Assembly (NCBI RefSeq): GCF_003711225.1 | Contig: NZ_CP031030.1 | Span: 558,001-622,000, forward strand | DNA length: 64,000 nucleotides | DNA from: Runella sp. SP2 | GTDB lineage: Bacteria > Bacteroidota > Bacteroidia > Cytophagales > Spirosomataceae | Direction: 5' to 3' | The notes under the pieces: generated by a model | What the model was told of the DNA's origin: nothing | Database searches by the model: none | What the model saw: the letters and a program-made list of their open reading frames with translations, nothing else | Program-made: the position numbers and the translations under genes | Part shown: positions 25,238-33,472 of the stretch, in pieces | Numbering within the stretch: position 1 is the first letter of the stretch | Layout: the number at the start of each line of letters is the position of its first letter

Positions 25238-26902
25238 TTACAATTTAGGATGTTGTTTGTGCCAAGTAGTAGCGTCTTGATATACTTTAGCAACGGCCAA
25301 CAGCTTGGCTTCGGCATACAGTTGGGCGCTGAAAGTAATACTGGTTGGCATTCGGTTACGGTTAAAACCGTTTGGTAAACAGATACTTGGGTGTCCCGAT
25401 AAGTTGGTGTACGTCAGGTTGCCACCTACATACGTGGGCGTAATATACACGTCGATTTTTTCTCGTTTTAGTACTTGGTACAAATCTTGAATCATTTTGC
25501 TACGAACGCGCTGGGCTTGCACGTACTCAACGGCAGGAATGTATCGGGCTGAACGGAATTCGTTAGGCCACGCGTTTTTACCCTGACGAACCATTTGGTC
25601 GTCTTTGTTGGTTAACGTAAGTTCGTCAAACGCAGCGCCGCCTTCTACCCCAATCGTGATGGTAAGGTCGCCAACGGGATACGAAGGGAGTTCAAAAGGA
25701 ATCAACTCTGCCCCAAGCTGACGAAGTTTGGCAAGGGTCAACGAGTCGTTGGCGCGGCCTGGGTAATTTGATTCAAAGGCTTTTTTCAAATAACCAATGC
25801 GCGTTCCTTTCAGCGTGGCAAGCGGGGCGTAGTTAAAAGGTAAATCCCGAACCGTAGCGTCTTTGCCGTCGGGGCCAACGATGGCATTAAACACCAGCGC
25901 ACAATCCTCGACCGAACGAGTCATGGGGCCAATTTTATCCATGCTCCAGCTCAGCGCCATTGCGCCAAAGCGACTCACCCGCCCGAAAGTAGGGCGCAAT
26001 CCCGTAACACCGTTGACGGTTGATGGCGAAACGATAGAACCTAACGTTTCGGTGCCGATGGCAAATGGCAAACAGCCCGCCGATACTGCCGACCCTGAAC
26101 CTGCCGAAGAACCACTTGCGCCCGTTTTGGTATTCCAAGGGTTGCGGGTCATGCCTTCAAACCAGACATCTCCCCAAGCAAATTCGCCGACTGACATTTT
26201 TGCCACTAAAACCGCTCCTGCTTTTTCGAGGCGTTCAATGACCGTGGCGTCGTAGGGCAACTGTTGATTTTTGTAAATATTAGAACCCCACGTAGTTGGG
26301 TAACCTGTTTTGGCCAATAAATCTTTAGCACCGTACGGAATCCCGTGCAGCGGCCCGCGGTATTTGCCTGCCTTGATTTCGGCATCGGCCTGTGCGGCTT
26401 GTTTGAGGGCTAAATCCTCGGTGAGGGTAATGACATTGAGCAGGGTGGGGCGGTATTTTTTGAGGCGCTCCAGAAAAAAGGTAGTTAGTTCCACCGACGT
26501 AATTTGTTTGCTACGAATGAGTGCCCCCAATTCGGTCACGGTATAAAACGCCAAACTATCGCGGTTTTGAGGCAAAGTCACTTTTCCTACGACACTGGCT
26601 TGAAAAGGCTTTTTGGTTTTTTCAAACTCAAATCCAACGGGAACGGGGTCAAAGAGCAATGCTGGAGCAACGTCGTTGGTAAGCGGGACTTTGCGAACTC
26701 GCTCAAAACCTTTGAGTTGGTCGTTGAGGTTATCGAGCATCGAATCACGTTCGGCGGCCGAAAACTCTATGCCAAAGACTTTTGAGGCATAATTGGCGAT
26801 GTCGGCGGTGATGGGTGCTTCAGCAGGTCGGTAGGCCGTTCCCAGCAAAAAACTACCTGTGCAAGCAGCAATAACCCCTAAGGGAAGTAAAAGTTTTCTC
26901 AT
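25238..26902 (-). CDS. Secreted amidase-signature enzyme
   Basis: 554 residues with a hydrophobic N-terminal signal (1-21). The amidase-signature triad is intact: Lys193 in HGIPYGAKDLLAKTG, cis-Ser265 in GASGSSAGSGSA and nucleophile Ser289 in GTETLGSI, spaced 24 residues apart as in GatA. It hydrolyses an amide bond outside the cytoplasm; the substrate is unknown. It is longer than cytoplasmic GatA (about 480) because of the signal and a 100-residue N-terminal region. It is not GatA: there is no gatB/gatC nearby and the protein is exported. Confidence 0.88.
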   Translation of the reverse strand: MRKLLLPLGVIAACTGSFLLGTAYRPAEAPITADIANYASKVFGIEFSAAERDSMLDNLNDQLKGFERVRKVPLTNDVAPALLFDPVPVGFEFEKTKKPFQASVVGKVTLPQNRDSLAFYTVTELGALIRSKQITSVELTTFFLERLKKYRPTLLNVITLTEDLALKQAAQADAEIKAGKYRGPLHGIPYGAKDLLAKTGYPTTWGSNIYKNQQLPYDATVIERLEKAGAVLVAKMSVGEFAWGDVWFEGMTRNPWNTKTGASGSSAGSGSAVSAGCLPFAIGTETLGSIVSPSTVNGVTGLRPTFGRVSRFGAMALSWSMDKIGPMTRSVEDCALVFNAIVGPDGKDATVRDLPFNYAPLATLKGTRIGYLKKAFESNYPGRANDSLTLAKLRQLGAELIPFELPSYPVGDLTITIGVEGGAAFDELTLTNKDDQMVRQGKNAWPNEFRSARYIPAVEYVQAQRVRSKMIQDLYQVLKREKIDVYITPTYVGGNLTYTNLSGHPSICLPNGFNRNRMPTSITFSAQLYAEAKLLAVAKVYQDATTWHKQHPKL

Positions 26903-26964
26903 TGATTTTTAGGTTGATGGTAAAGTAGAACTAATAATAGCAACGATTAAAGCCCGAATGGTGT

Positions 26965-26993
26965 TTGCAATTTAGTACAAATCTGTATATTTG
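26965..26993 (+). promoter_or_regulatory. Promoter of tRNA-Arg
   Basis: TTG at 26965-26967 and TATATTTG at 26986-26993, with an 18-bp spacer, the same geometry as the tRNA-Val promoter. Predicted start near 27000, about 49 bases before the mature tRNA. Confidence 0.75.
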
Positions 26994-27048
26994 CAGCCCG
27001 ATTCGCTCAAAATGCGCCCGTAATTACAACGTAAGCATTTGAGTTTTT

Positions 27049-27120
27049 GCGCCCGTAGTTCAATGGATAGAATTTTGGTTTCCGGTACCAACGATAGGGG
27101 TTCGAGTCCCTTCGGGCGCA
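27049..27120 (+). tRNA. tRNA-Arg (anticodon CCG), target of the integrative element
   Basis: Acceptor stem GCGCCCG with CGGGCGC, D stem GTTC/GAAT, anticodon stem TTGGT/ACCAA with loop TTCCGGT, anticodon CCG (arginine), T stem and loop intact, discriminator A. No CCA encoded. The last 25 bases form the left attachment repeat of the element that follows, so the gene remains complete after integration. Confidence 0.93.
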
Positions 27121-27123
27121 CAA
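27096..27123 (+). repeat. Left attachment repeat (attL), 28 bp
   Basis: Identical to 33445-33472; comprises the T-arm and 3' acceptor strand of tRNA-Arg plus CAA. The base before it and the base after it differ between the copies, which defines the 28-bp core. Confidence 0.9.
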
Positions 27124-27165
27124 TAAAGACCCCTAACTGTTTGATAGTTAGGGGTCTTTATTTTT
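27122..27165 (+). terminator. Strong hairpin terminator just inside attL
   Basis: A perfect 17-bp stem, AATAAAGACCCCTAACT (27122-27138) with AGTTAGGGGTCTTTATT (27146-27162), and a T run after it. It now ends the tRNA-Arg transcript and was brought in by the element; the host's displaced terminator appears to be the one after attR. Confidence 0.88.
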
Positions 27166-27750
27166 ATGTATTAGCCAGTTGCCGCGCTGGTTGCCGTTTT
27201 TTTGTTTTTCTGCATTTGTACTCCTATTTTTTCCCTAAAGTTTGATTTCATAGGGTGTCCTCTTCCACCGTTCCAAAAGTTGTTTTTCCTCCTCGGTGAG
27301 CCCTTGACGAGCTACTGGTCAAACGGTGGATTTACCATGAAGTGTATTTAATTTTTCGGACTCAATACTCCTATAACAATTATCCCCGTGCGGCCTCCTC
27401 GTTGCGTTTTTTTTGAGGCTGTGGGCTAAGGTAGGGGGGGAGGGTAAAGGATATTGAAAATGATAAATTGAAGGTCGAGGCACACATAAACACGTTTTAA
27501 AGATGCACTCTCAAACTATTGGGAAGGGGGCAAGAATAGACCATTGAGCAATTACAAATGCTAACAGTCTAGTAATAGATAGAATTTATAGGAAAATTGG
27601 CGCGTTTTTACCCTCTGAATTTAGGTTTTCGACACGTTTTTTGACACTATTTTTTGAGTGCAAGAATTTTGTGTAAGTGCCTGTTAAATAGGTGTTTATT
27701 TGTTGAATGTTGCCTTTTATTTGATGGTTATTTGATAGGGTTTTTTGACA
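27166..27750. other. 585-bp A+T-rich non-coding segment at the left end of the element
   Basis: No convincing gene. It contains an inverted pair TCCACCGTT (about 27262-27270) and AACGGTGGA (about 27322-27330), and GTTTTTTGACACTAT at 27636-27650, repeated exactly at 27740-27754 where it overlaps the stop codon of the replication-like gene. Its place beside a replication-initiator-like gene makes it a candidate replication origin or integrase/excisionase binding region, but this is inference. Confidence 0.5.
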
Positions 27751-28968
27751 CTATCCAACGTTTTCTTTTTCCATTGGCTCACTGTCCAAATTTTTTAGAT
27801 AACCGTTACTACTGTGCAGTTCCGAATACATTGCACTTGCTGCCCTGAACTTTTGCTTTCGTAGCCTTTTTTCCAAATTAATCACCTCCGCGTTCTTTTT
27901 ATCATTTTTCAGTACCATCTCTGAATAAGTGAGACCTTTATTTTTCCGTCTTTTCCTCCCCTTGTTATGCTCTGTCTTCAAAGAGTTGAGTGTAACATTT
28001 TTCTCCTTTAATAATGTAAAAACGTTACACTTTTTCTCCTCGGTACTCGCTGTAGTTTCATTTTCGACCTTTTCACAAAACCATGTAAAAACGTTACACT
28101 TTCTCAACGATTCCCACTTTTGACGAGCGGCTGTTTGTACCTCATTGGCAATGGTCGTCTTTGCGTATTTTTCAATCAGTGAATGAACTTTGCGTTTTTC
28201 GTCGTCTCTTTTCCATCTTTTTAGTTTTTTCCAGTATAAAGGGTTGATAGCTTTTAAATAAAGTTTCTCCTCCTTATCAAATCCCTCGGGTAGTTCTAAA
28301 TCTTCCTCAAAAAAAATGTGACTGATTCTTTCTTGAAACATATGTCCCAATCGTTCCAAAGTCTTACTATTACACAGGTCGTGCAGCGTCTTTACTTCTA
28401 TCGGGGCCAGGTCTTTGCTTCTCAACGTTTTGATTTCCAGCCTGAAAATTTGAAAACTTGTTCTCTCCTGTAACCCCTTGTCATAACCTTTGACCTTGTA
28501 ATTTGACGATTTGGCCTGTTTACCATGTCCACGACCTACAATACTTTTGAGGCTCTCAAATGGTGTTCGCCAGTTGTAGGTAATCATTCGGCTGATTAAT
28601 TCTTCTGTCGTGAGCACGGGAGGGGCAATGTTTACCCCGTATTCTAATCCTACAATACGGGCATCTTTTGGGGAGAAATATAGTTCTTCAGAAATTTCCT
28701 CAATAGTTTGCCGTACTGCCCATTGGGGGAAGTCGTTGCTATTACTGTCGTTCCCATTCCAAAACTTGTGTATTGACCCTTCAATTATGACGGCCTTTTC
28801 TTGGACATGAATTTCCAAGTCCAAGTTTTTAAATTTAGCTTTTGGATTATCCCCTGGAATTAGCACCCAGTCGGCATCAACCGACATTTTAAATGAAAGT
28901 TTCGGGTTTTCTAGTGGTGACAAAGTGAACTTTTCGAGTGAAACTTCTATTTTTACAAAATCAATCAT
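27751..28968 (-). CDS. Putative replication initiation protein of the element
   Basis: 405 residues from ATG 28968 (MIDFVKIEVS); the frame is open a further 39 codons upstream but that part is low-complexity and overlaps the next gene. I see GLEYGVNIAPPV, a basic loop with YKVKGYDKGLQ and FRLEIKTLRSKDL, a pattern that recalls rolling-circle/filamentous-phage-type initiators of Bacteroidota (Tyr in YDK, acidic strand after it). The C-terminal third is highly charged, with the segment KCNVFT repeated. Called from memory of the family, without alignment. It is the last gene of the minus-strand array and borders the non-coding left end. Confidence 0.45.
   Translation of the reverse strand: MIDFVKIEVSLEKFTLSPLENPKLSFKMSVDADWVLIPGDNPKAKFKNLDLEIHVQEKAVIIEGSIHKFWNGNDSNSNDFPQWAVRQTIEEISEELYFSPKDARIVGLEYGVNIAPPVLTTEELISRMITYNWRTPFESLKSIVGRGHGKQAKSSNYKVKGYDKGLQERTSFQIFRLEIKTLRSKDLAPIEVKTLHDLCNSKTLERLGHMFQERISHIFFEEDLELPEGFDKEEKLYLKAINPLYWKKLKRWKRDDEKRKVHSLIEKYAKTTIANEVQTAARQKWESLRKCNVFTWFCEKVENETTASTEEKKCNVFTLLKEKNVTLNSLKTEHNKGRKRRKNKGLTYSEMVLKNDKKNAEVINLEKRLRKQKFRAASAMYSELHSSNGYLKNLDSEPMEKENVG
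28014..28102. repeat. Two 20-bp direct repeats inside the replication-like gene
   Basis: ATGTAAAAACGTTACACTTT occurs at 28014-28033 and 28083-28102, 69 bp apart, thus in the same reading frame, producing KCNVFT twice in the protein. A third, partial, inverted copy (GTGTAACATTTTT) is at about 27990-28002. Spacing and the A+T-rich context recall iterons. Confidence 0.6.
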
Positions 28969-29050
28969 GCAATTTATTGCGTGTTTAATCGAACATATTT
29001 TGAAAAAGAAAGGGGTTTTTGACCCCTTATTTTTTTGCCATGATTTTTTT

Positions 29051-29302
29051 TTAATTTGGATCGGGGGAGGGTTCGGCCTTGTCATTTGCTTCAGCCAATG
29101 CCAGCTTTAGGACAATTAAAAAAGAGTCCTCTACCACGTTTCGCACTTGTACAACCTCTTCCGCTGTGGCAATTACAGTGCATTGACCTTTATTGGGGTC
29201 AAATTCTACAAGGTTGTCAAACTCACTGCTTATGTTGTGAGCCAAGGCGGTGATAATGAGGTGAGCTTCGCTAGTTTTGAGGTCAATTTTTATTGTTTTC
29301 AT
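29051..29302 (-). CDS. Small unknown protein of the element (83 aa)
   Basis: 83 residues, acidic, beginning MKTIKIDLKTSEAHLI and ending with a Pro/Asp-rich tail. No family recognised and no membrane segment. Its start overlaps the stop of the preceding gene by 4 bp (ATGA), so it is translated from the same message as the 136- and 109-residue proteins upstream. Confidence 0.6.
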   Translation of the reverse strand: MKTIKIDLKTSEAHLIITALAHNISSEFDNLVEFDPNKGQCTVIATAEEVVQVRNVVEDSFLIVLKLALAEANDKAEPSPDPN

Positions 29303-29709
29303 AATAAAGTTTTGTTTAAAAAATCGTTGACAAATTTCAATCGTTCCCTGGTGAAATGCTTGTAGAACCCCCTGAAAACGAAGACAACGAGGAGGTTTTT
29401 GTCTTTTGACATTGCGATTGCCAAAAGGTGTTTTTTCCCACTTTCGAGCATGTCACCCGAAAAGAAAAAACGACCGTAACAAACTTGCTGCAACCCCGTT
29501 TTAAGGGCGGTGATACCCAGTTTTTGGCGTGAGCATAAAAACTCTGTAACCCCTGCCAATTTGTATTTTGAATTTTCCCGCACGGGTTCAATTCGCAATT
29601 CATCGGGTAAACGGGAGTCCCCTTGTTTTTTTACAAAATAATCGGTGGCTGATTGACGGGCGTAGTCGTATCGGTCAAAATTGGGGGTTTTTGTTTTTGC
29701 CTTTGCCAT
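29299..29709 (-). CDS. Unknown basic protein of the element (136 aa)
   Basis: 136 residues, basic, beginning MAKAKTKTPNFDRYDYARQ. The middle has hydrophobic strands (KNLLVVFVFRGFY) and the C-terminus KFVNDFLNKTLL. It shares one base with the stop of the HTH gene upstream and overlaps the next gene by 4 bp, so the three form a tightly packed operon. Function not recognised. Confidence 0.6.
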   Translation of the reverse strand: MAKAKTKTPNFDRYDYARQSATDYFVKKQGDSRLPDELRIEPVRENSKYKLAGVTEFLCSRQKLGITALKTGLQQVCYGRFFFSGDMLESGKKHLLAIAMSKDKNLLVVFVFRGFYKHFTRERLKFVNDFLNKTLL

Positions 29710-30038
29710 TATTTCGCCCCCCCTGACGCACGTTTGTGCTTGAATTTGTTGGCGTTTTCGAGTGTGGCCAGCACCTCGTCACGACGGTAGCGAACGCGCC
29801 CGTTTACAGTGACCTTTTGGGGAATCAATCTTTTTTTGTCCCACTCGTAGAGAGTCATCAGCGAAATTCTGAACAAATTCGCGGTTTCACGTCGCGTAAG
29901 GTATTCGGGAAGTTTTTCTTTTGGAACGGGCGGGGTATAGGTGGCCAGTTCTTCTTTTACCGCCTCTTTGATGAGAAATTTCAGGGCGGTTCTTGCCTCG
30001 TCGTCAAAAGGAACGAGCAGCGTTTGGGAAGTTATCAT
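29709..30038 (-). CDS. Excisionase-type helix-turn-helix protein
   Basis: 109 residues. Residues about 43-95 hold a MerR/excisionase-like winged HTH: YLTRRETANLFRISLMTLYE followed by WDKKRLIPQK and VRYRRDEVLATLE, the HTH_17 pattern. Small proteins of this type direct excision or control transcription of integrative elements in Bacteroidota. First gene of the overlapping set 29051-30038. Confidence 0.8.
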   Translation of the reverse strand: MITSQTLLVPFDDEARTALKFLIKEAVKEELATYTPPVPKEKLPEYLTRRETANLFRISLMTLYEWDKKRLIPQKVTVNGRVRYRRDEVLATLENANKFKHKRASGGAK

Positions 30039-30118
30039 TTTATATCAATCGGGGGGATTTTATCCCGACGGATACAAAATTCGATGGTTAAGGGAGGAGG
30101 GAATGGTTAGGGAATTCC

Positions 30119-30997
30119 CTAATTTGATTCATTCAGATAAATTTTTTTACTCGATGCGAACTCTTCGACTTTAGCTTTAAATGCTTGGCAGTTTTCATTA
30201 CTAAAGTATTCTAGTACCACCTTTAAATCGTCTTTAATGTATCTCTTTTGGGATTCAGTTATATTTTTATCAATTATGACATTAACCCGTTTAATGGCCT
30301 TTTTAAAGTCTTCCTCTGTCTTTCCGTATTTGTCAGATAGTCTTTTGTAAAACTTTGTTTTATCTTCGTTAGGTTCACTGTTTAACTTTCCCTCGGAAAA
30401 GTATTCTATAAAACAGAACCGAGCCGCTGTAAGGCCGTTTTGGCCTTTAGGGAGTTTTACGTTACTCAATTTGCTTGAACCCTCCTCAAACAAAGAACCC
30501 TCTTGGGCCATCTTGTATAATCGAGAAATACAATCGTAATAAAAGAGCATTTTTAACTCGTCTTTGAGCTCCTCTACGTACTTTTTCAAACTTTCTAGCT
30601 CTGCGTAAATTACAGGTAGATTCTCGTCAGCTAGTGGAACACCTAGTTCAGCAGCAACCCTTTGAAGGATTTCGGATTCATTATCACCACTGATTATATG
30701 AAACTCGTCAAATGTATCAAGAGGTTCTATGCAAGTTGCCTTTGCTGTATAATCTTCTCTTGTATCAGCATACTTTTTGGCCTCCTCTTTGATTATTCGT
30801 TTAAAGTTTTCTGCATCAAGATTTTGCCAATCTGCAATGATTTTACGATAACAGTCCTCTAATTTTTCCCAATAAAAAGAGTCCTCCCAGAATAGCCTCT
30901 CAAATTCTTGCGACAAATCAGCGTATTGGGTTGAAGACTGCAAAACTTCTTTAACCAAGGTTTCTATTTTCTTGATTTTTTTTGGTTGGGTGTACAT
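30119..30997 (-). CDS. Unknown helical protein of the element
   Basis: 292 residues from ATG 30997 (MYTQPKKIKKIETLVKEV). Rich in Lys, Glu and Tyr, with long predicted helices (ELESLKKYVEELKDELK) and a C-terminal part FYKRLSDKYGKTEEDFKKAI. The frame is open upstream to 31246, adding 83 residues of different character; I choose the inner start because composition changes there. The DNA is A+T-rich. No family recognised. It lies between the HTH gene and the DUF4926-like gene. Confidence 0.6.
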   Translation of the reverse strand: MYTQPKKIKKIETLVKEVLQSSTQYADLSQEFERLFWEDSFYWEKLEDCYRKIIADWQNLDAENFKRIIKEEAKKYADTREDYTAKATCIEPLDTFDEFHIISGDNESEILQRVAAELGVPLADENLPVIYAELESLKKYVEELKDELKMLFYYDCISRLYKMAQEGSLFEEGSSKLSNVKLPKGQNGLTAARFCFIEYFSEGKLNSEPNEDKTKFYKRLSDKYGKTEEDFKKAIKRVNVIIDKNITESQKRYIKDDLKVVLEYFSNENCQAFKAKVEEFASSKKIYLNESN

Positions 30998-31342
30998 GTT
31001 TAATCGAACGTGATTTTGATTTGAGTCCAGGCACTGATTGAAATATTGAAACACTTTGACCCCACAAATGGAAACGGTTAAATCGGTTGAGGTTTTCCCC
31101 TCGTTTTTGCGGGTACGTTTGGCAGAATAAAATACCTCGATACCCAAAAACACTAAAACACTGATTTGTGTAACTACCTTTTCGCTCTCTCCTCCTCTTC
31201 GTTTTACCGTACTTTCATTGGTTCGGAGGAGGGAGAAAAGGGGCATTACTCAATGCTTTGGCTTCCTCGGCTGTAAAAGGGCTGAAAGTGGGTGTTGGTC
31301 ATATTCGGACGGTTGGTTTTATGGTACGGATTCTTTTTACAA

Positions 31343-31585
31343 CTACGCGGCATTTTGTGCGGGTAGGTCGGTCATGTGAAGGATAGCATTTTGTAACTGG
31401 ACAGCACAAATTTCGTTTTCGTCCAGTGTAACGACGGCCACGGTGTCGCCTGCTGCGTTTACAAATTCAACTTCGTACAGGCCGCCACCATCATAGACAA
31501 ATGCGACAGTTCCAATGTCTCCCCGCATAAGTTTCTTTTCGGGTAGGTTCTTGAGGATAGCTACTAAATCAGTTTCGTTGTGCAT
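31343..31585 (-). CDS. DUF4926-like small protein
   Basis: 80 residues. LVAILKNLPEKKLMRGDIG followed by a beta-rich part TVAFVYDGGGLYEVEFVN and VVTLDENEICAV is the DUF4926 pattern (a small KOW/SH3-like barrel). It starts 7 bp after the stop of the DUF6883-like gene. I recall these two families as frequent neighbours, which suggests a two-gene module (toxin-antitoxin or toxin-immunity), but no activity is established to my knowledge. Confidence 0.75.
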   Translation of the reverse strand: MHNETDLVAILKNLPEKKLMRGDIGTVAFVYDGGGLYEVEFVNAAGDTVAVVTLDENEICAVQLQNAILHMTDLPAQNAA

Positions 31586-31592
31586 GATGTTT

Positions 31593-31928
31593 CTATTTTT
31601 TAGGGTATGCAGTTACTAATTTGGGTTCAATCTGTCCAGTCTGAATCATCCAAACAGTGGTAATTTTATAGTTGCGCTGATTGGGGGCATTTAATAAACC
31701 TTCTACGATGTATTTATTTCCCCTTGGGGTTGCCTCTACCTCGGCTACTATTCCGTTGATAGCTACTTGTTTTATGCCATCGGCCAAAATGTTCGGTTGT
31801 TCGAGACTGTACCCTATTGAGGTATAAAATTTTGCCTTGCCTTTGTTTTGTGGGTGGTATTCGTCTAGTAAATACTTTGTGATTTTTTCATTCGGTACTA
31901 CTGCCAAATCTGCATCAGGTAGTTTCAT
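31593..31928 (-). CDS. DUF6883-like protein
   Basis: 111 residues: LPDADLAVVPNEKITKYLLD, then HPQNKGKAKFYTSIGYSLEQ and a C-terminal strand ITTVWMIQTGQIEPKLVTA, fitting the DUF6883 family as I remember it. The start codon overlaps the integrase stop by one base (TAATG), so expression is probably coupled to the integrase. Together with the DUF4926-like gene it is the only cargo-like pair of the element. Confidence 0.7.
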   Translation of the reverse strand: MKLPDADLAVVPNEKITKYLLDEYHPQNKGKAKFYTSIGYSLEQPNILADGIKQVAINGIVAEVEATPRGNKYIVEGLLNAPNQRNYKITTVWMIQTGQIEPKLVTAYPKK

Positions 31929-33271
31929 TAGTTCGCAATTTTAAAGACTCCCCGTTTTTCCTGCGTAAAGAATGGGTGTTCTGCCATTCGGTGGGCTACC
32001 TCTTCATTGGTTACTTTGATGTATTTCATAAATGAGGTTTCGGTACGGTGCCCAGTGAGTCGCATTATGTCAATGGTTGGCACTCCTTCTTTATAGGCGT
32101 TGGTCGCAAAAGAACGTCGGGCGGTGTGGGTTGTGACCAATTCCCATTTTTGGCGGGTCTTGGTTTCTTTCAAACCTCCCTTGGTTTGGGTAATAGTTAC
32201 TTTTTCGTTGAGCCCTGCCAGTTCGGCAATTTCTTTCAAGTACTGGTTCATCCGCTGATTGGTCAGAACGCGGGGCGGTATGCCGTCGTATTTTGTGAGT
32301 ATTGCCCGTACCTCTGGTTTAAGAGGGACATAAACGGGGTGGTCTGTCTTTTGTGTCGTTACCCGTACAAATTTCCCATCATTGATGAAGTTTTCGGGCT
32401 GTAATTGATTGAGGTCAGAAAATCGTAAACCCGTGTGACAACCAATGATGAACACGTCTCGAACGCGATCGAGTCCAGCCCGTGCCGAAAGGTCGAGGTT
32501 GTAAATGCGTTGGATTTCGTCGAGGGTGAGGTAAATATTTTCTGATTCCTCCACGGGTTTTACAAAGTCCTCATCCTGAAAGGCGGTATTGGTGTGCATT
32601 TTGTCTTTCATCGCCTGACGCATGAACACCTTTACATACTTGACAATCCCCCCTTTGGTGTTGGTGGCCTTTCCTTGGTCGTTGAGGTACTTAATGAGTT
32701 GCTGATAGAAACGAAGGTCTATTTTATCAAAATCCACTTGGTAGCGGGTCTTTTTCTGAAATGCCCGTAAATGATTGAGGGTCTTTTTATAGTTTTTGAT
32801 TGAACTTTCAGAGTAGCGTTTGCCCGTACGTGGAATGGTTCTTTCTCCGTTGGCGCACTCCTCAATGAATTTTTCAACCCACGAAAAGAGGGTGAGTTTT
32901 TCAGTAGTAGAGGCAACTTTACGGGGTTTGTTGAGATTAAACTCTTTATCGAGTTCAGCCCTGAAAAATTCGGGGGTCGGTTCAATCTTTTCGGCCTTGA
33001 CACGGGAGTTGATACCCCCCACTGCGTCGGCAATGCGGTTGAGGTGGTTTCTGATTTCGTCGAGTTGTTCTTTGGTGGTTCGGTCAAACTTTTTGGTCTG
33101 AACCGTGGGGCGGTCGGTGGTGGAGTCCCACAAAGAAGGCTGAATAGATACCCCCGTTGAGTACTTCAAACGAGGGACGCACGTACGGCAAATAAGGTAA
33201 ACCAAGGTCGGTTTTTCCGAATTAGGCTCTTTTAGCACAAAACGCGCCTGATTTGTGATTACTTTTCCCAT
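31928..33271 (-). CDS. Tyrosine recombinase (site-specific integrase)
   Basis: 447 residues. An N-terminal Arm/SAM-like region (about 1-210, with CRTCVPRLKYSTGVSIQPSL) precedes the catalytic domain. The catalytic set is complete: Arg in GCHTGLRFSDLNQL near 283, HTARRS near 382, LTGHRTETSF near 405 and the nucleophile in MKYIKV near 417. It should insert the element into the tRNA-Arg 3' end. It begins 173 bp from attR and points into the element. Between it and attR lie two GAGGGGACG words (about 33320-33340), possible arm-binding sites. Confidence 0.93.
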   Translation of the reverse strand: MGKVITNQARFVLKEPNSEKPTLVYLICRTCVPRLKYSTGVSIQPSLWDSTTDRPTVQTKKFDRTTKEQLDEIRNHLNRIADAVGGINSRVKAEKIEPTPEFFRAELDKEFNLNKPRKVASTTEKLTLFSWVEKFIEECANGERTIPRTGKRYSESSIKNYKKTLNHLRAFQKKTRYQVDFDKIDLRFYQQLIKYLNDQGKATNTKGGIVKYVKVFMRQAMKDKMHTNTAFQDEDFVKPVEESENIYLTLDEIQRIYNLDLSARAGLDRVRDVFIIGCHTGLRFSDLNQLQPENFINDGKFVRVTTQKTDHPVYVPLKPEVRAILTKYDGIPPRVLTNQRMNQYLKEIAELAGLNEKVTITQTKGGLKETKTRQKWELVTTHTARRSFATNAYKEGVPTIDIMRLTGHRTETSFMKYIKVTNEEVAHRMAEHPFFTQEKRGVFKIAN

Positions 33272-33444
33272 GAATTTCTGCGTTTATCGAACAGAAACAA
33301 AGATAATGGAAAAAATACGAGGGGACGCGAGAGGGGACGTTTTTTTCTTATTTACCCTTATTTCTTTTAATAAAGATAGATAAGGAATTTTGTTAATAGT
33401 CTGATAATGAACAGTTTTTGTTTTTGCTCAATAAGGCGAAATAC

Positions 33445-33472
33445 AGGGGTTCGAGTCCCTTCGGGCGCACAA
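33445..33472 (+). repeat. Right attachment repeat (attR), 28 bp
   Basis: Exact copy of 27096-27123; holds only the T-arm and 3' acceptor strand of tRNA-Arg. No complete tRNA is rebuilt on this side. Confidence 0.9.

Larger units (their letters stand above)
27096..33472. mobile_element. 6.35-kb integrative element in tRNA-Arg
   Basis: The tRNA-Arg 3' end (27096-27123, 28 bp) is repeated exactly at 33445-33472. Between them lie eight minus-strand genes: tyrosine integrase, DUF6883-like, DUF4926-like, an unknown protein, excisionase-type HTH protein, two small unknowns and a replication-initiator-like protein. There are no capsid, tail, relaxase or type IV secretion genes. It could be a phage satellite, a small prophage remnant or an integrative plasmid-like element needing a helper. 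The DNA is visibly more A+T-rich than the flanks in 27.4-28.3 kb and 30.1-31.0 kb, consistent with transfer. Confidence 0.88.

Noticed and set aside
27010-27030. Second tRNA-Arg copy
   Set aside because: GCGCCCGTA occurs here again but the following bases do not form a tRNA; it is only a nine-base match in the leader.
28014-28102. CRISPR-like repeat in the element
   Set aside because: Only two copies, both within a coding frame, no cas genes.
28969-29085. 39-codon N-terminal extension of the replication-like protein
   Set aside because: Low-complexity sequence overlapping the next gene's coding region; the inner ATG gives a typical start MIDFVKIEV.
27096-33472. Complete prophage
   Set aside because: No capsid, portal, terminase, tail or lysis genes in the 6.35 kb.
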